Source: Luminiphilus sp. (GTDB taxonomy: Bacteria > Pseudomonadota > Gammaproteobacteria > Pseudomonadales > Halieaceae). Taken from it: DNA of 6,968 bases. The position numbers and the translations under genes are program-made. Position 1 is the first letter of the stretch. Every line of letters begins with the position of its first letter. The DNA is taken from contig JAQXEB010000085.1 in the NCBI GenBank assembly GCA_029251065.1, positions 1 to 6,968 on the forward strand, read 5' to 3'. Shown piece by piece: positions 6,377-6,968 of this stretch. Under the pieces are notes generated by a model. That model was not told the DNA's origin and ran no database searches. It worked only from the letters and a program-made list of their open reading frames with translations.

Positions 6377-6968
6377 ATGGTGAAACCCAGAATCGTTATC
6401 TATGGCACTGGACGATACGGTACCGACTGCATTCGGATGGCGCAGGCCAAGGGCTGGCCCATTGTTGCAGCATTCAATCGAGCGGGGTCGAAGGTGGGTC
6501 AGGATATCGGCCGGTTAGCAGGGTTGGATAAGGATCTTGGCGTTATCGTTGAAAACGCTGATAACGCCGATTATCAAGCGATCGAGGCAGACATTGCGAT
6601 TGTCACGACCTCAGACCGTCTCAGTCACAACATAGAAGGCTACGAGCGCCTGCTAACGGCGGGCTTGAATGTGCTCTCGCATGGGACCGAGTCTTACTTT
6701 CCGTCGGCCGCTGATCCAATTTTGGCCGCAAAAATTCAGAGGTGGGCGGAGGACGCAAACGTCACGTTTACCGCATCGGGTATTTGGGATATGTCTCGAA
6801 TCTGGTCAGGCATTCTGTGCGCGGCCCCCTGTATCGGCATCCGCGCGCTGCATCACGCGAGTCGAACCAACCTTGGAATGCGAAAAATACATGCTGAGTT
6901 GGCTGGAATTGGGTTCAGTCATGAGGCGTTTCAGGCCACTCGGGTCGAGCAGGCTGGGCCAATCGGTG
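6377..6968 (+). CDS. Amine/2,4-diaminopentanoate dehydrogenase-like oxidoreductase, N-terminal part
   Basis: The start ATG 6377 has a strong AAGGGAG (6366-6372) 4 bases upstream; the gene runs off the right edge after 197 codons. The first residues give a Rossmann fold with GTGRYG at 10-15, then an acceptor-strand segment AAFNRAGSKVGQDIGRLAGL at 31-50, DIAIVTTSD at 72-80, and GLNVLSHGTES at 96-106. This order is that of dihydrodipicolinate-reductase-like NAD(P)H dehydrogenases, the group with 2,4-diaminopentanoate dehydrogenase and native amine dehydrogenases. Those enzymes interconvert an amine and a ketone with ammonia; Glu105 sits where their active-site Glu is expected (inferred by position). 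It is divergent from the MFS-SDR-P450-kinase block across 1.1 kb, so shared function is possible but unproved. A saccharopine-dehydrogenase-like or homoserine-dehydrogenase-like role is less likely from these motifs. Confidence 0.9.
   Translation, partial: MVKPRIVIYGTGRYGTDCIRMAQAKGWPIVAAFNRAGSKVGQDIGRLAGLDKDLGVIVENADNADYQAIEADIAIVTTSDRLSHNIEGYERLLTAGLNVLSHGTESYFPSAADPILAAKIQRWAEDANVTFTASGIWDMSRIWSGILCAAPCIGIRALHHASRTNLGMRKIHAELAGIGFSHEAFQATRVEQAGPIG

Overview
The window reads as chromosomal DNA from a proteobacterium, most likely a gammaproteobacterium. This rests on general gene character only: a class I DAHP synthase end close to E. coli AroG, AAGGA-type ribosome binding sites, moderate GC by eye, and a P450/SDR/phosphotransferase set of a kind often seen in environmental proteobacteria. 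No marker gene fixes the taxon.

Layout. Positions 1-212 (+) hold the last 69 codons of a DAHP synthase. It converges on a minus-strand block read from right to left: an intact MFS transporter (5273 to 4065), a 261-bp gap, then a tight run of SDR oxidoreductase (3803 to 2982), cytochrome P450 (2971 to 1685) and EcKL/APH-like small-molecule phosphotransferase (1670 to 636). The spacings inside this run are 10 and 14 bp, so the three are almost certainly co-transcribed. Just past the kinase stop, at about 626-271, lies a decayed relic of a second MFS gene on the same strand. It is colinear with TM1 to about TM5 of the intact transporter but broken by stops, frameshifts and deletions. The SDR-P450-kinase run is therefore flanked by MFS sequence in direct orientation on both sides. 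To the right, a 1.1-kb divergent region (5274-6376) has no convincing intact gene; it holds small palindromes and one possible broken start of a gene. At 6377-6968 (+) begins a Rossmann dehydrogenase of the 2,4-diaminopentanoate/amine dehydrogenase type (dihydrodipicolinate-reductase-like), cut by the window edge.

Working model (inference): the MFS protein moves a small hydrophobic or organic-acid substrate, the P450 hydroxylates it, the SDR interconverts a hydroxyl and a ketone, and the kinase phosphorylates a hydroxyl. This resembles the enzyme classes used for ecdysteroid or other terpenoid/steroid inactivation. The substrate cannot be read from sequence. No ferredoxin or ferredoxin reductase lies in the window, so P450 electron partners must come from elsewhere. 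The divergent amine-dehydrogenase-like gene may belong to the same accessory region but need not act in the same pathway.
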